From assembly GCA_026981985.1 (NCBI GenBank), contig JALSHZ010000010.1:1-32787 (forward strand): 32,787 nucleotides of DNA, written 5' to 3'. The translations under genes were made by a program, and so were the position numbers. Of the stretch, positions 1-7,629 are shown piece after piece. Below the pieces are notes generated by a model, which was given only the letters and a program-made list of their open reading frames with translations, did no database searches and was not told where the DNA came from. This stretch comes from Gammaproteobacteria bacterium (lineage in GTDB: Bacteria; Pseudomonadota; Gammaproteobacteria; UWMA-0217). Position 1 is the first letter of the stretch, and each line of letters opens with the position of its first letter.

Positions 1-1
1 C

Positions 2-106
2 ATGAACCTGTTTGAGCGGGAGCCATCTGCGTTGAGCCTGGCAAAAAAGCGCCGCAAAGCTGCATGGGATGATAACTACCGCGCTAAGGTATTATTTTCA
101 CGTTGA
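2..106 (+). CDS. C-terminal end of an unidentified gene (partial)
   Basis: An open frame runs from the window edge to a TGA at 104-106. It encodes about 34 residues, rich in basic and small polar residues (LAKKRRKAAWDD...LFSR at the end). The ATG at position 2 is probably internal, because the frame is open to the edge and there is no room to see a ribosome binding site. I do not recognise the family. It converges on murU with about 34 bp between the two stop codons, and I see no clear terminator hairpin there. It could also be a chance frame, so confidence is low. Confidence 0.35.
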   Translation: MNLFEREPSALSLAKKRRKAAWDDNYRAKVLFSR

Positions 107-140
107 TTTATATGCGCTCGCCCTGGCGTAGCGGGGTTGC

Positions 141-815
141 CTAATGCCCGCGCTTTTGAAGCCAATCTGACAGTTCCGCCAGTCGTTGCGGTGTACCGAC
201 ATCCGTCCACTTTTGCGTACACAACGCACCACTGATCAAGTGTCTCGCCGCGGCTTTGTGCAGTAGCGGTGCAAGCGGGAAGGGGCCGGGTTCGCAGTCG
301 TCGAAAAGCGCCGCGCGATACCAGCCGATACCACTGAAGGTAAAGTGTTCCGTTCGACCGTCTGAGTGAATCATCCCTTTGTTCAAGCCAAAGTCACCAT
401 CGGGGTGATGGGATGGGTTGGGTACGAGTATGAGGTGTGCCAGAACATCGTCGTCAAGTACGGGCGGGGTCAGATCGCATTCGGTCCAGATGTCGCCGTT
501 GATGACGAGGAAAGGGCCATCGCCAAGCAGCGGCAGTGCCTGATGAATCCCACCGCCGGTCTCCAGCAGCAGCGGGGATTCGATGGCGTAGCGTATCGAC
601 AGGTCAAAGCGACCGCCGTCGCCCAGCTGCGCTCTGATCTGTTCTCCGAGGTGGTGCAGGTTGATGACGATCTCTTCATAACCGGCGGCCTTCAGTCTTT
701 CCAGATGGTATTCGATCAGCGGCTTGCCGGCTACCGGTAGCAGGGGCTTGGGGGTGTGATCGGTCAGCGGGCGCATGCGTTCGCCGCGTCCGGCCGCCAG
801 GATCATGGCTTTCAT
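141..815 (-). CDS. murU: N-acetylmuramate 1-phosphate uridylyltransferase (MurU-type nucleotidyltransferase)
   Basis: The 224-residue product is a sugar-1-phosphate nucleotidyltransferase of the GT-A-like fold. The N-terminal signature LAAGRGERMRPLT (residues 6-18) and the KPLLPVAGKPL stretch form the nucleotide-binding loop and the conserved lysine region. The NGDIW segment near residue 106 carries the metal-binding aspartate. The length and the adjacent AmgK-type kinase point to MurU, which makes UDP-MurNAc from MurNAc-1-phosphate and UTP in the peptidoglycan-recycling route that bypasses de novo MurA/MurB synthesis. Its ATG overlaps the stop of amgK by 4 bp, so translation should be coupled. 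Glucose-1-phosphate or mannose-1-phosphate specificity cannot be excluded from sequence alone, but the pairing with amgK makes MurU the best call. The enzyme is expected to be cytoplasmic. Confidence 0.85.
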   Translation of the reverse strand: MKAMILAAGRGERMRPLTDHTPKPLLPVAGKPLIEYHLERLKAAGYEEIVINLHHLGEQIRAQLGDGGRFDLSIRYAIESPLLLETGGGIHQALPLLGDGPFLVINGDIWTECDLTPPVLDDDVLAHLILVPNPSHHPDGDFGLNKGMIHSDGRTEHFTFSGIGWYRAALFDDCEPGPFPLAPLLHKAAARHLISGALCTQKWTDVGTPQRLAELSDWLQKRGH

Positions 816-1813
816 GCCGTGAGCCTCGATGCGACGTCGAGGTCGGTCAGGAGTTCAGCGAGTGGGGCCGTGTGTGAATAGCGTGCTGCGATCGTAGTGA
901 CGTACCGTAATGTGCGCGGGATGTCGTGCAGATACCCCGGTTTGCCGTCCCGGTGATTGAGCCGCGCAAAAATCCCAATGGCCTTGAGATGACGCTGGAT
1001 GCCCATCAGATCGAACCAGCGCTGGAAGGTTTCTTCGGTGACGTGATGCAGCTGCCCCGATGCCACGGCTGCATCGACAAACTGTTGCACCCAGGCATTG
1101 ATTCGTTGTTCCGGCCAGTCGATGTAGCAGTCACGGAGCAAGGAAACCAGATCATAGGTCACCGGGCCTGATACTGCATCCTGATAATCGATAATCCCCG
1201 GCGAGCCAACCTCCGTTGTCATCAGGTTGCGCGAATGGTAGTCCCGGTGGACGAACACGCTGGGTTGTTCCAATGCACTGTCAATCAGCCGCGCATAAAC
1301 TGCTTCGAGCGTTTGGCGATGATGATCATTGAGAATGAGGCTGAGGTGCCGGCCGAGAAACCAGTCGGTAAACAGCGCGAGTTCGCTGTTGAGCAGGGCA
1401 GCGTCGTATACGGGAAGCCCGGTGGTGTCGGCCTGTTGTAGCTGGCACAGTGCGGTGATTGCAGCGCTGTAGAGTTCGTCCGCCGTCTCGGGGTTCAGCT
1501 TGTCCAAATAGGCTTGGGTTCCCAGATCGTCGAGCAGCAAGAAGCCTGCATCGCTGTTGGCGGCATGGATATGGGGAACACGCAGACCAACGGCTTCCAG
1601 GCGTTCGGTCACGGCAATGAAAGGTCCACAGTCCTCGTGAGCGGGCGGCGCGTCCATTGCCACCAGGGTTGCACCACTGCCTAGTGAGACCCTGAAGTAG
1701 CGACGGAAACTGGCATCGGCCGATGCGGGCTCGATATCAGTCACGTTGACCCCGGGCAGTGAGGTCAGCCAGGCCTCCAATTGCTGCAGGCGTGTGTCGA
1801 CTTCAGTTCTCAC
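812..1813 (-). CDS. amgK: Anomeric MurNAc/GlcNAc kinase AmgK (aminoglycoside phosphotransferase family)
   Basis: The 333-residue product has the APH kinase fold. The catalytic loop HRDYHSRNLM is near residue 190, and the metal-binding IIDYQDA follows about 15 residues later. The family includes AmgK, which phosphorylates MurNAc at the anomeric carbon to give MurNAc-1-phosphate, the MurU substrate. The start is a GTG at 1813, only 2 bp after the rne stop, so it is probably translated by reinitiation from rne. The alternative ATG at 1815 is out of frame and stops at once. The 4-bp overlap with murU makes the two a functional pair. In pseudomonads I recall amgK-murU beside lptD; here the pair sits behind rne. 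Drug phosphotransferase activity is unlikely given the partner gene. Confidence 0.85.
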   Translation of the reverse strand: MRTEVDTRLQQLEAWLTSLPGVNVTDIEPASADASFRRYFRVSLGSGATLVAMDAPPAHEDCGPFIAVTERLEAVGLRVPHIHAANSDAGFLLLDDLGTQAYLDKLNPETADELYSAAITALCQLQQADTTGLPVYDAALLNSELALFTDWFLGRHLSLILNDHHRQTLEAVYARLIDSALEQPSVFVHRDYHSRNLMTTEVGSPGIIDYQDAVSGPVTYDLVSLLRDCYIDWPEQRINAWVQQFVDAAVASGQLHHVTEETFQRWFDLMGIQRHLKAIGIFARLNHRDGKPGYLHDIPRTLRYVTTIAARYSHTAPLAELLTDLDVASRLTA

Positions 1814-1815
1814 AT

Positions 1816-4686
1816 TCAGTCGCTGGCTGCTGTCCCGGATTGCGGCTCCTTCTGTTCAGCTTTTTTTCGCGCTGGCTTGTTCTCCGGCGGTGTTGAGGGC
1901 GCATCCTTCTTTGTTTTCTCAGTGTCCGATTTGCTCGACTTGGCGGGCTTCGTCGGTTTGTCTTCGCTTGGTGTTGCGCTCTTTTTCGCCGGTTTTGCCG
2001 TACTGCTCTCTACCGTTGCCGATGCATCGGTACTCGATGTTGCCGCTGTGGCGGTATCGGCGTTGGCATCGCTGCCGGTTTTGCGCGGTGGCTTCCTGCG
2101 ACGGGTTCTGGCTGGGCGTTTGCGCTCGGAACCTGTCTTGCTTTCCTGCTTTTCAGCTTTGGCTTTCTTGGGCGTCTCGTCGCTGCTGTCTTGCTGCTTG
2201 CCGGACTTCTCAGATGCCGGTTGCTCAGCCGGTGGCTCGCTGGCCTTTGCTGTGGTTTTCGTTCCAGTATCCGCTGCCGATGGCTCTGTCGTTTTGGCCT
2301 GAGTGACTGGTGTTGTTTTGGTAGCACTTTCTGTCGCAATTGCCTGGTCAGTCGCGGCCTGCTCGGCTTTTGACTTGTTAGCCTGACGCTTGTCTGATTG
2401 GTTGGTGCTACCCGCTTCGCTGGCGCCGGTGTCGGTAGTCGTTGTAACCGGTGCTGCGGATGCCCGTGGCTTGCGCCGCCGCCGGTTTCTGTTGCTGGCG
2501 GGCTTGTCCTGGCTTGCGGCAGGTTTGCTGCCGGCATCGGAAGTTGCTGTTTCTTTGGTCGCGCTTTCCTTGCTGCTGGCCGTGGCTTCGTTGACATCGG
2601 TGCGAGGTGGCATCCGCCTGCGGCCACCGCGACGCCCACGAGACTGCGGCGCGTTGCTGCCAGCTTGCGATTTTGCCTCTTTCGTGGATGGCGCAGTCGC
2701 CGTGGTGTCACTACGCTTGTCTGTCGCGCTGCCCTGTTTGCGTTGCTGGGATGCAGCCTCTTTCTGCTTGCCCTTTTGCTGACCCTGGCCAGGCTCATTC
2801 TTGCTGCGCGTATCCCGGCCGTTGCGGCGTCGTGAGCCTGGACCCCGGGTTCTCTGGCTCGAGCCGCCATTACGGCCGGGTTGTCGCTGTCGTCCCGATG
2901 CGCCACTGCGACCCTGTTGGCCACCATTTTCCTTCTTCTCTCGGCTGGGTGTTTTGCTTTCCCCTTCGTTGCCGGTGGCAAACAGGCTTTTCCACAGCCT
3001 TACGATCAGACCGGGTGCCTGCGGCTCCTGCTTCGCGGGTGCTGCCTTTGGAGCAGGTGCAGGGGTCGGCGGTGGCGGTGCGGCTACGGGGATTGTCTGG
3101 ACAACGGCCTGTTGTGCTGCCGGGGTAGCTTTCTGGGATGAAATGGGAACTTCGGCTTCGACTTGCTCGGGCAGTTGGTGACTGGGCTGGCTGACGACGC
3201 TGTGTTCCTTCTCATCCGACCGTAAGCGCTCCAGCTTGTAGTTGGGGCGGGTGTAGTTGCTGTCGGGAACAATGACGATACGGATGCCCTGGCGTGATTC
3301 TGAGGCGGCAATTTCGGCGCGCTTCTCATTGAGCAGAAACGTCGCGGTATCCACCGGCAGGTGGGCCACGACGTAGCCTGTCTTGTCCTTGATGGATTCT
3401 TCCTCGATCAGGCGCAGGATTGACAATGCCATTGATTCAACGCTGCGAATCGTGCCATGGCCCTGACAATTGGGGCAGACTTCCTGATGGGACTCGCCCA
3501 GTGACGGACGCAGTCGCTGCCGTGACAGTTCGAGCAGGCCAAAGCGCGAAATTCGGCCGACCTGGACGCGGGCGCGATCGTACTTGAGCATCTGCTTGAG
3601 GCGATTTTCCACCTCGCGCTGATGACGGTTGGGCTGCATGTCGATGAAGTCGATGACGAACAGGCCGCCGAGATCGCGCAGACGCAATTGGCGGGCGATC
3701 TCCTCTGCTGCTTCCAGATTGGTCTGCAGTGCGGTTTCTTCGATGTCGGAACCCTTGGTGGCGCGCGCCGAGTTGACGTCGATGGAGGTCAGCGCCTCGG
3801 TGTGGTCGATGACGATGGCGCCTCCGGATGGCAGGCGTACCTCGCGCTGAAAAGCGGATTCGATCTGGGTCTCGATCTGGAAGCGGCTGAACAGCGGAAT
3901 GTCTTCCTGATAGAGCTTCAGCTTGCGCAGGTTATGCGGCATGACCTGGCGGATGAAGTCTTCGGCCTGTTTATGGACCTCGGGGTCGTCGATGATGATT
4001 TCACCGATCTCGCTGCTGTAGTGGTCTCGCAGTGCGCGGATGATGACGCTGGTGTCATGGTAGAGCAGGCAGGGCGCGGCATTTTCCTCGGCGCCTTTGA
4101 CAATCGCTTCCCAGAGTGTGACCAGGTAGTCCAGATCCCACTGCAACTCTTCGGGGGTGCGACCGACACCGGCGGTACGGATGATGGTGCCCATCTGGTC
4201 GGGTGTCTTGAGTTGTCTGGCGGCCTCGCGAACCTGTACCCGGTCTTCGCCCTCGATGCGGCGCGAGACGCCGCCCGCGCGTGGCTCGGTGGGCATCAGC
4301 ACGAGATAGCGGCCTGCCAGGCTGATCTTGGTGGTCAACGCAGCGCCCTTGTTGCCGCGTTCCTCCTTCTCGACCTGAACGATCAGTTCCTGACCTTCTT
4401 TCAGCGCTTCCTTGATGCTGGGGCGGCCTTCCTTGTTGAGGGCTTCGTCCTGCCACCAGACTCGGGCGACCTCCTTGAACGGCAGGAAGCCGTGGCGATT
4501 ACCGCCGTATTCGACGAACGCAGCCTCCAGGCTGGGCTCGATACGGGTAATCTTGCCTTTGAAAATGCTGGATTTCTTCTGTTCGCGCGAGGGAACCTCG
4601 ATATCCAGATTGTAAAGTTTCTGACCATCGACGATGGCCACACGCAGCTCTTCCTGCTGCGTCGCATTGATCAATATTCGCTTCAT
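1816..4686 (-). CDS. rne: Ribonuclease E
   Basis: The 956-residue endoribonuclease organises the RNA degradosome and processes rRNA, tRNA and mRNA. An S1 RNA-binding domain covers about residues 35-120 (FKGKITRIEPSLEAAFVEYG). The DNase I-like catalytic domain carries the two magnesium-binding aspartates, D303 in SIDVNSARAT and D346 in FVIDFIDMQ. The zinc-link cysteines are C404 and C407 (CPNC), which join protomers in the tetramer. All four match E. coli numbering. From about residue 560 the chain becomes low-complexity, rich in Ala, Lys, Gln, Thr and Arg, as expected for the disordered scaffold with RNA-binding arginine-rich patches. The frame is open upstream to 4914, but homology begins at the ATG at 4686 (MKRILINATQQ). 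It heads the rne-amgK-murU operon. Confidence 0.97.
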   Translation of the reverse strand: MKRILINATQQEELRVAIVDGQKLYNLDIEVPSREQKKSSIFKGKITRIEPSLEAAFVEYGGNRHGFLPFKEVARVWWQDEALNKEGRPSIKEALKEGQELIVQVEKEERGNKGAALTTKISLAGRYLVLMPTEPRAGGVSRRIEGEDRVQVREAARQLKTPDQMGTIIRTAGVGRTPEELQWDLDYLVTLWEAIVKGAEENAAPCLLYHDTSVIIRALRDHYSSEIGEIIIDDPEVHKQAEDFIRQVMPHNLRKLKLYQEDIPLFSRFQIETQIESAFQREVRLPSGGAIVIDHTEALTSIDVNSARATKGSDIEETALQTNLEAAEEIARQLRLRDLGGLFVIDFIDMQPNRHQREVENRLKQMLKYDRARVQVGRISRFGLLELSRQRLRPSLGESHQEVCPNCQGHGTIRSVESMALSILRLIEEESIKDKTGYVVAHLPVDTATFLLNEKRAEIAASESRQGIRIVIVPDSNYTRPNYKLERLRSDEKEHSVVSQPSHQLPEQVEAEVPISSQKATPAAQQAVVQTIPVAAPPPPTPAPAPKAAPAKQEPQAPGLIVRLWKSLFATGNEGESKTPSREKKENGGQQGRSGASGRQRQPGRNGGSSQRTRGPGSRRRNGRDTRSKNEPGQGQQKGKQKEAASQQRKQGSATDKRSDTTATAPSTKEAKSQAGSNAPQSRGRRGGRRRMPPRTDVNEATASSKESATKETATSDAGSKPAASQDKPASNRNRRRRKPRASAAPVTTTTDTGASEAGSTNQSDKRQANKSKAEQAATDQAIATESATKTTPVTQAKTTEPSAADTGTKTTAKASEPPAEQPASEKSGKQQDSSDETPKKAKAEKQESKTGSERKRPARTRRRKPPRKTGSDANADTATAATSSTDASATVESSTAKPAKKSATPSEDKPTKPAKSSKSDTEKTKKDAPSTPPENKPARKKAEQKEPQSGTAASD

Positions 4687-5085
4687 TATGGGATTCTCGT
4701 CTTGCTGAAGCGCCTGGGTTGACTGCCGGCCGAATGCCGGGCAGTTGCAGCAGATATCCGGGGATACCGATGATGTAGCCAAGTAGTGCCAACAACATGT
4801 TGCAACAGCCTCAGTAGCAGTGAATACGGGCCTGTCGAGGTTCGGGGGGGACGCAAAACGAAACAGTTGCCAGCGTGAATGCCGGCCAGAGATGGCCATG
4901 GGCGCATCGCCCATGTCGGCCTCGGCAGTGTTCTGCCGCGGTTTCTGTTTGCCGGGTTCACGCTGTGCCTTGTACCAGAACCATGTGGCTCGGGGAGGGT
5001 CAACAGCAAATGGAGACGGGCTGTCTTGTCGTCAGCGCCGTTACATTGGAAGCCGGGTGTAAATCTGCTTGATTCGTAGCGTCAA
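4687..5085 (-). promoter_or_regulatory. Long rne leader and candidate rne promoter
   Basis: This stretch of about 400 bases upstream of rne has no convincing gene; the open frames in it look like chance. A possible sigma-70 site on the minus strand has TTGACG at 5085-5080 and a poor TTTACA about 16 nt downstream (5063-5058). It would start RNA near 5051 and give a 5' UTR of roughly 365 nt. E. coli rne has a 361-nt structured leader through which RNase E degrades its own mRNA, so the length is suggestive. One clear stem-loop lies at 4723-4744 (CTG-CCGGC / GCCGG-G-CAG, 5-nt loop, one bulge). I could not match the known hp2/hp3 elements, so the regulatory role is inference. Confidence 0.35.
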
Positions 5086-5147
5086 CGCCGAACCTCTGGT
5101 TCAGGGTGTTCCAGGCGTGATTCTAGTTAATCGTCAAAAGCAAGGTA

Positions 5148-5153
5148 TATAAT
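5148..5153 (+). promoter_or_regulatory. Candidate -10 box for rluC
   Basis: A perfect TATAAT lies at 5148-5153 on the plus strand, about 150 bp before rluC. The matching -35 position (5125-5130, AGTTAA, or TAGTTA with an 18-nt spacer) is poor. Transcription would begin near 5160 and give a leader of about 144 nt containing the hairpins annotated at 5184-5278. The perfect hexamer in a divergent intergenic region supports a promoter; the weak -35 lowers confidence. Confidence 0.4.
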
Positions 5154-5183
5154 GACTCTCCATTACCACCTTGCCCATTCAGA

Positions 5184-5278
5184 AGTCAGCGTGCTGACTC
5201 CTATGAAATTCGTTCCTGCAATCTCATTGAATTGCAGTGGCGCATCGTAACAACTTGTTGTTTTTTCTTCAAGTTACG
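5184..5278 (+). promoter_or_regulatory. Structured rluC leader with stem-loops and a possible attenuator
   Basis: Three inverted repeats lie in series between the candidate promoter and rluC. AGTCAGC/GCTGACT pairs at 5184-5199 (6 bp with a 4-nt loop). CTGCAAT/ATTGCAG pairs at 5216-5237 (7 bp, 8-nt loop). Then AACAA-CTTG-TTGTT at 5249-5262 is followed directly by TTTT, which looks like a weak intrinsic terminator with a CUUG tetraloop. An alternative pair, CGTAAC (5246-5251) with GTTACG (5273-5278), uses some of the same bases, so it and the terminator-like stem exclude each other. That layout would fit attenuation of rluC, but no ligand or leader peptide is visible. Confidence 0.4.
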
Positions 5279-5303
5279 CTATTCCGGAGAGTGACCCAAT
5301 CTG

Positions 5304-6251
5304 ATGAGTGATGCGTATCATCCCGTGCAACGGCTGCGGGTGACAGCCGGGCAGGCCGGCCAGCGGCTGGACAATTTTCTGTTCGCGCGTTTCCGGCAGC
5401 TGCCGAAGGCCAGGATCTATCGGATGCTGCGCAAGGGAGAGGTGCGCGTTAATGGTGGTCGTGCACGCCAGTCCTATCGTATCCAGGCGGGAGACGAGTT
5501 GCGCCTGCCGCCAGTGCGGCTGCCGGCGGTTGCCGATGCTGAACTGCGCATCGGCAGCCGTGATTTGCAGGCGGTGGCATCCGCGATGTTGTACGAGGAC
5601 GACGATCTGTTGGTGATCAACAAGCCGGCGGGGCTGGCGGTACATTCCGGTTCAGGCGTTGACTACGGTGTGATCGACGTCCTGCGCAAGCTGCGCCCGG
5701 AGGCGCAGTTTCTTGAGTTGGTGCATCGGCTCGATCGCAGCACCAGTGGTTGCCTGCTGCTGGCGCGGAACCGCCAGACCCTGGTTGCGCTGCATGAGCT
5801 GTGGCGCAGTGGTGGTGTGTCAAAGCGTTACCTGGCGCTGGTTGCCGGGCAGTGGCAGGAGGGTCGGCGGCAGGTCGATCTGCCGCTTGAGCGTAGCGGA
5901 CAGCAAGGGCAGATACGGCAGACACGGGTCAGTGACGAGGGTAAACAGGCTTTGTCCCATTTCGAACCACTGACCGTGTTCGACGATGCTACATTGATGG
6001 CGGTGACGATCGATACTGGTCGAACTCACCAGATTCGGGTTCATGCGGCGGAACTCGGCTACCCGCTGCTGGGTGATGACCGCTATGGTGATTTTCGGCT
6101 CAATCGGGAGTGGAAGAAGCGTGGTTTGAAGCGCCTGTTCCTGCATGCGCACAAGCTCGAATTTCGCTTGTCGCCGGGGGCGCCACTGCACCGTTTTGAG
6201 GCGCCGCTGGGTGATGATCTCAATCGAGTGCTGGAGTCTTTGCATGGCTGA
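5304..6251 (+). CDS. rluC: 23S rRNA pseudouridine synthase RluC
   Basis: The 315-residue protein is an RluA-family pseudouridine synthase. An N-terminal S4 RNA-binding domain covers about residues 20-75 (QRLDNFLFARF...RMLRKGEVRVNGGR). The catalytic domain carries HRLDRSTSGCLLLAR with the nucleophilic aspartate at D144. E. coli RluC modifies U955, U2504 and U2580 of 23S rRNA. The family call is firm; RluC rather than RluD rests on its divergent position next to rne, as in E. coli. Its stop overlaps the start of the next gene by 8 bp. Expression may be controlled by the structured leader upstream. Confidence 0.95.
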   Translation: MSDAYHPVQRLRVTAGQAGQRLDNFLFARFRQLPKARIYRMLRKGEVRVNGGRARQSYRIQAGDELRLPPVRLPAVADAELRIGSRDLQAVASAMLYEDDDLLVINKPAGLAVHSGSGVDYGVIDVLRKLRPEAQFLELVHRLDRSTSGCLLLARNRQTLVALHELWRSGGVSKRYLALVAGQWQEGRRQVDLPLERSGQQGQIRQTRVSDEGKQALSHFEPLTVFDDATLMAVTIDTGRTHQIRVHAAELGYPLLGDDRYGDFRLNREWKKRGLKRLFLHAHKLEFRLSPGAPLHRFEAPLGDDLNRVLESLHG

Positions 6252-6906
6252 GCGGCGTTTTGAAGTACTGGTCTTCGACTGGGATGGCACGCTGATGGAT
6301 TCCGCAGCGCATATCGTCGAATGCCTGGAACATGCCATGCAAGCCGTTGGTCTGGAGCCGCGGCCGGCAGATGAGCTGCGGCAGGTCATCGGGCTTGGCC
6401 TGGAGCAGGCAATCGCTGGCATTATGCCCGAAGCGCCCGCAGCCGTGATCGAGCGTGGCGTCGAGGCGTTCCGCGAGCGCTTTCTCGCACCGCAACCGAC
6501 GCCCAGTGAGCTGTTTCCGGGTGTTGAGGCGGTGCTCGATGAGCTGGTCGCCCAGGGGTATCAGATGGCCATCGCAACCGGCAAATCGCGCCGGGGGCTG
6601 AACAAGGTGCTGGCAGAAACCGGGCTGGAGAGCTATTTCCCGGTATCGCGCTGTGCCGATGAAACCTTTTCCAAGCCGCATCCGCAAATGCTCGAAGAAA
6701 TACTCACCGACCTCGATACGCCGCCCGAGCGCGCCCTGGTGATCGGTGACACAGAGTTTGACCTTTTGATGGCAGCTAATGCCGGCGCCGCGGCAGTTGG
6801 CGTCAGCTATGGCGTTCACGATGAAACGCGGCTGCGGCAAGCGCAACCACTGACGATTCTGCACCAGCTTGGCGAGCTACCCGTGTGGCTAAACGGTGGT
6901 GATTGA
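6244..6906 (+). CDS. HAD-superfamily phosphatase, Gph-like
   Basis: The 220-residue protein belongs to HAD subfamily IA. Motif I is DWDGT at residues 12-16, where D12 would be the nucleophile and D14 the acid/base. Motif II threonine lies in MAIATGKSRRG, motif III lysine in FSKPHPQM, and motif IV in VIGDTEFDLLMA. This is the pattern of phosphoglycolate phosphatase-like enzymes, but the substrate is unknown. The ATG at 6244 is chosen because it overlaps the rluC stop by 8 bp and starts just before motif I; the frame is open further upstream only as an rluC shadow. A HAD phosphatase after rluC is also the arrangement I recall in pseudomonads. The product should be cytoplasmic. Confidence 0.88.
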   Translation: MAERRFEVLVFDWDGTLMDSAAHIVECLEHAMQAVGLEPRPADELRQVIGLGLEQAIAGIMPEAPAAVIERGVEAFRERFLAPQPTPSELFPGVEAVLDELVAQGYQMAIATGKSRRGLNKVLAETGLESYFPVSRCADETFSKPHPQMLEEILTDLDTPPERALVIGDTEFDLLMAANAGAAAVGVSYGVHDETRLRQAQPLTILHQLGELPVWLNGGD

Positions 6907-6978
6907 GCGATAATCGGCGGCTTGTGAGCCTGCTGGTGACGGCTACTGCCAGCATATGTCCTGAGAGGTCCTGTCGTA

Positions 6979-7629
6979 GTGAGCAAAAAGCCCAACAACC
7001 CCGCGTCGAAGAAAACTGGCAATGGCACAAAGGTTGCCGGCAGTGAAGCCATGCCCAGCGTCGAGGCGGCGTCAGACACCTCGGCAGCGGCAACCGACAG
7101 TGCAAAGAAGGGCACAAGTCGGCTACTGATTGCTGTGGTGTTGCTCGCAGCGATTGCCTTCTTCCTGTTTCTGCTCGGCAATGTCAATAACGCGACCAAG
7201 GCGGAGAATCCACTGCCGGCGGTGATGAGTTATGCCTCTCCGGGAGACCATGCCCGCGCTGAAATTGCTGGCTTGCTGGCGCGTGGTCAGCAGGCCATCG
7301 ATCTTGACAATCTCTATACGAAGGCCGAGCAATTCCGTGCTGACGGCGCGATGGCAGATGCCTACATCCTCTACTTCTATGCGGCCCGTGATGGTCATGG
7401 TCCATCCGCGTTTCGGCTCGGGATGATGTCTGACCCGGCTTACCATGATGCCTACCGCGATGTGATGGCCGAGCCTGACCTGTTTCAGTCCCTGAAATGG
7501 TATCGAGCCGCCAAGGCAGCCGGGGTCGAGGAGGCCAATGCACCGCTCGACAAACTTGCAACCCTGATAAGGCAGCGTGCAGCCGACGGTGACGCCCAGG
7601 CCCGGCGACTGCTGCTGGAGATTGAATAA
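6979..7629 (+). CDS. Membrane-anchored Sel1/TPR-like protein, first gene of the vWA-ABC cassette
   Basis: The 216-residue protein starts with GTG at 6979, preceded by GAGAGG about 10 nt upstream. Residues 1-45 are polar and rich in Ala, Ser, Thr and Lys. One hydrophobic segment (about 49-68, LLIAVVLLAAIAFFLFLLG) should anchor it in the inner membrane, with the rest in the periplasm. The C-terminal part looks like alpha-alpha repeats of the Sel1 type (ADAYILYFYAARDGHGPSAF, LKWYRAAKAAGVEEA), ending in DAQARRLLLEIE. Such repeats usually bind partner proteins. Its stop overlaps the next start by one base (TAATG), so it is probably a dedicated partner of the secreted vWA protein. I do not recognise a named family. 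Confidence 0.75.
   Translation: MSKKPNNPASKKTGNGTKVAGSEAMPSVEAASDTSAAATDSAKKGTSRLLIAVVLLAAIAFFLFLLGNVNNATKAENPLPAVMSYASPGDHARAEIAGLLARGQQAIDLDNLYTKAEQFRADGAMADAYILYFYAARDGHGPSAFRLGMMSDPAYHDAYRDVMAEPDLFQSLKWYRAAKAAGVEEANAPLDKLATLIRQRAADGDAQARRLLLEIE

Noticed and set aside
2010-2981. Long open frames on both strands over the C-terminal half of rne
   Set aside because: The disordered Ala/Lys/Gln-rich coding region creates long stop-free shadows in other frames; none shows a domain.
3622-4722. A 366-codon open frame on the plus strand opposite rne
   Set aside because: It is the antisense shadow of the conserved RNase E catalytic domain, has no ribosome site and no recognisable domain. High-GC coding bias explains its length.
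4687-4914. In-frame upstream extension of rne
   Set aside because: Homology to RNase E starts at the ATG at 4686; the extension is rich in Cys and Trp without family similarity and lies in the expected leader.
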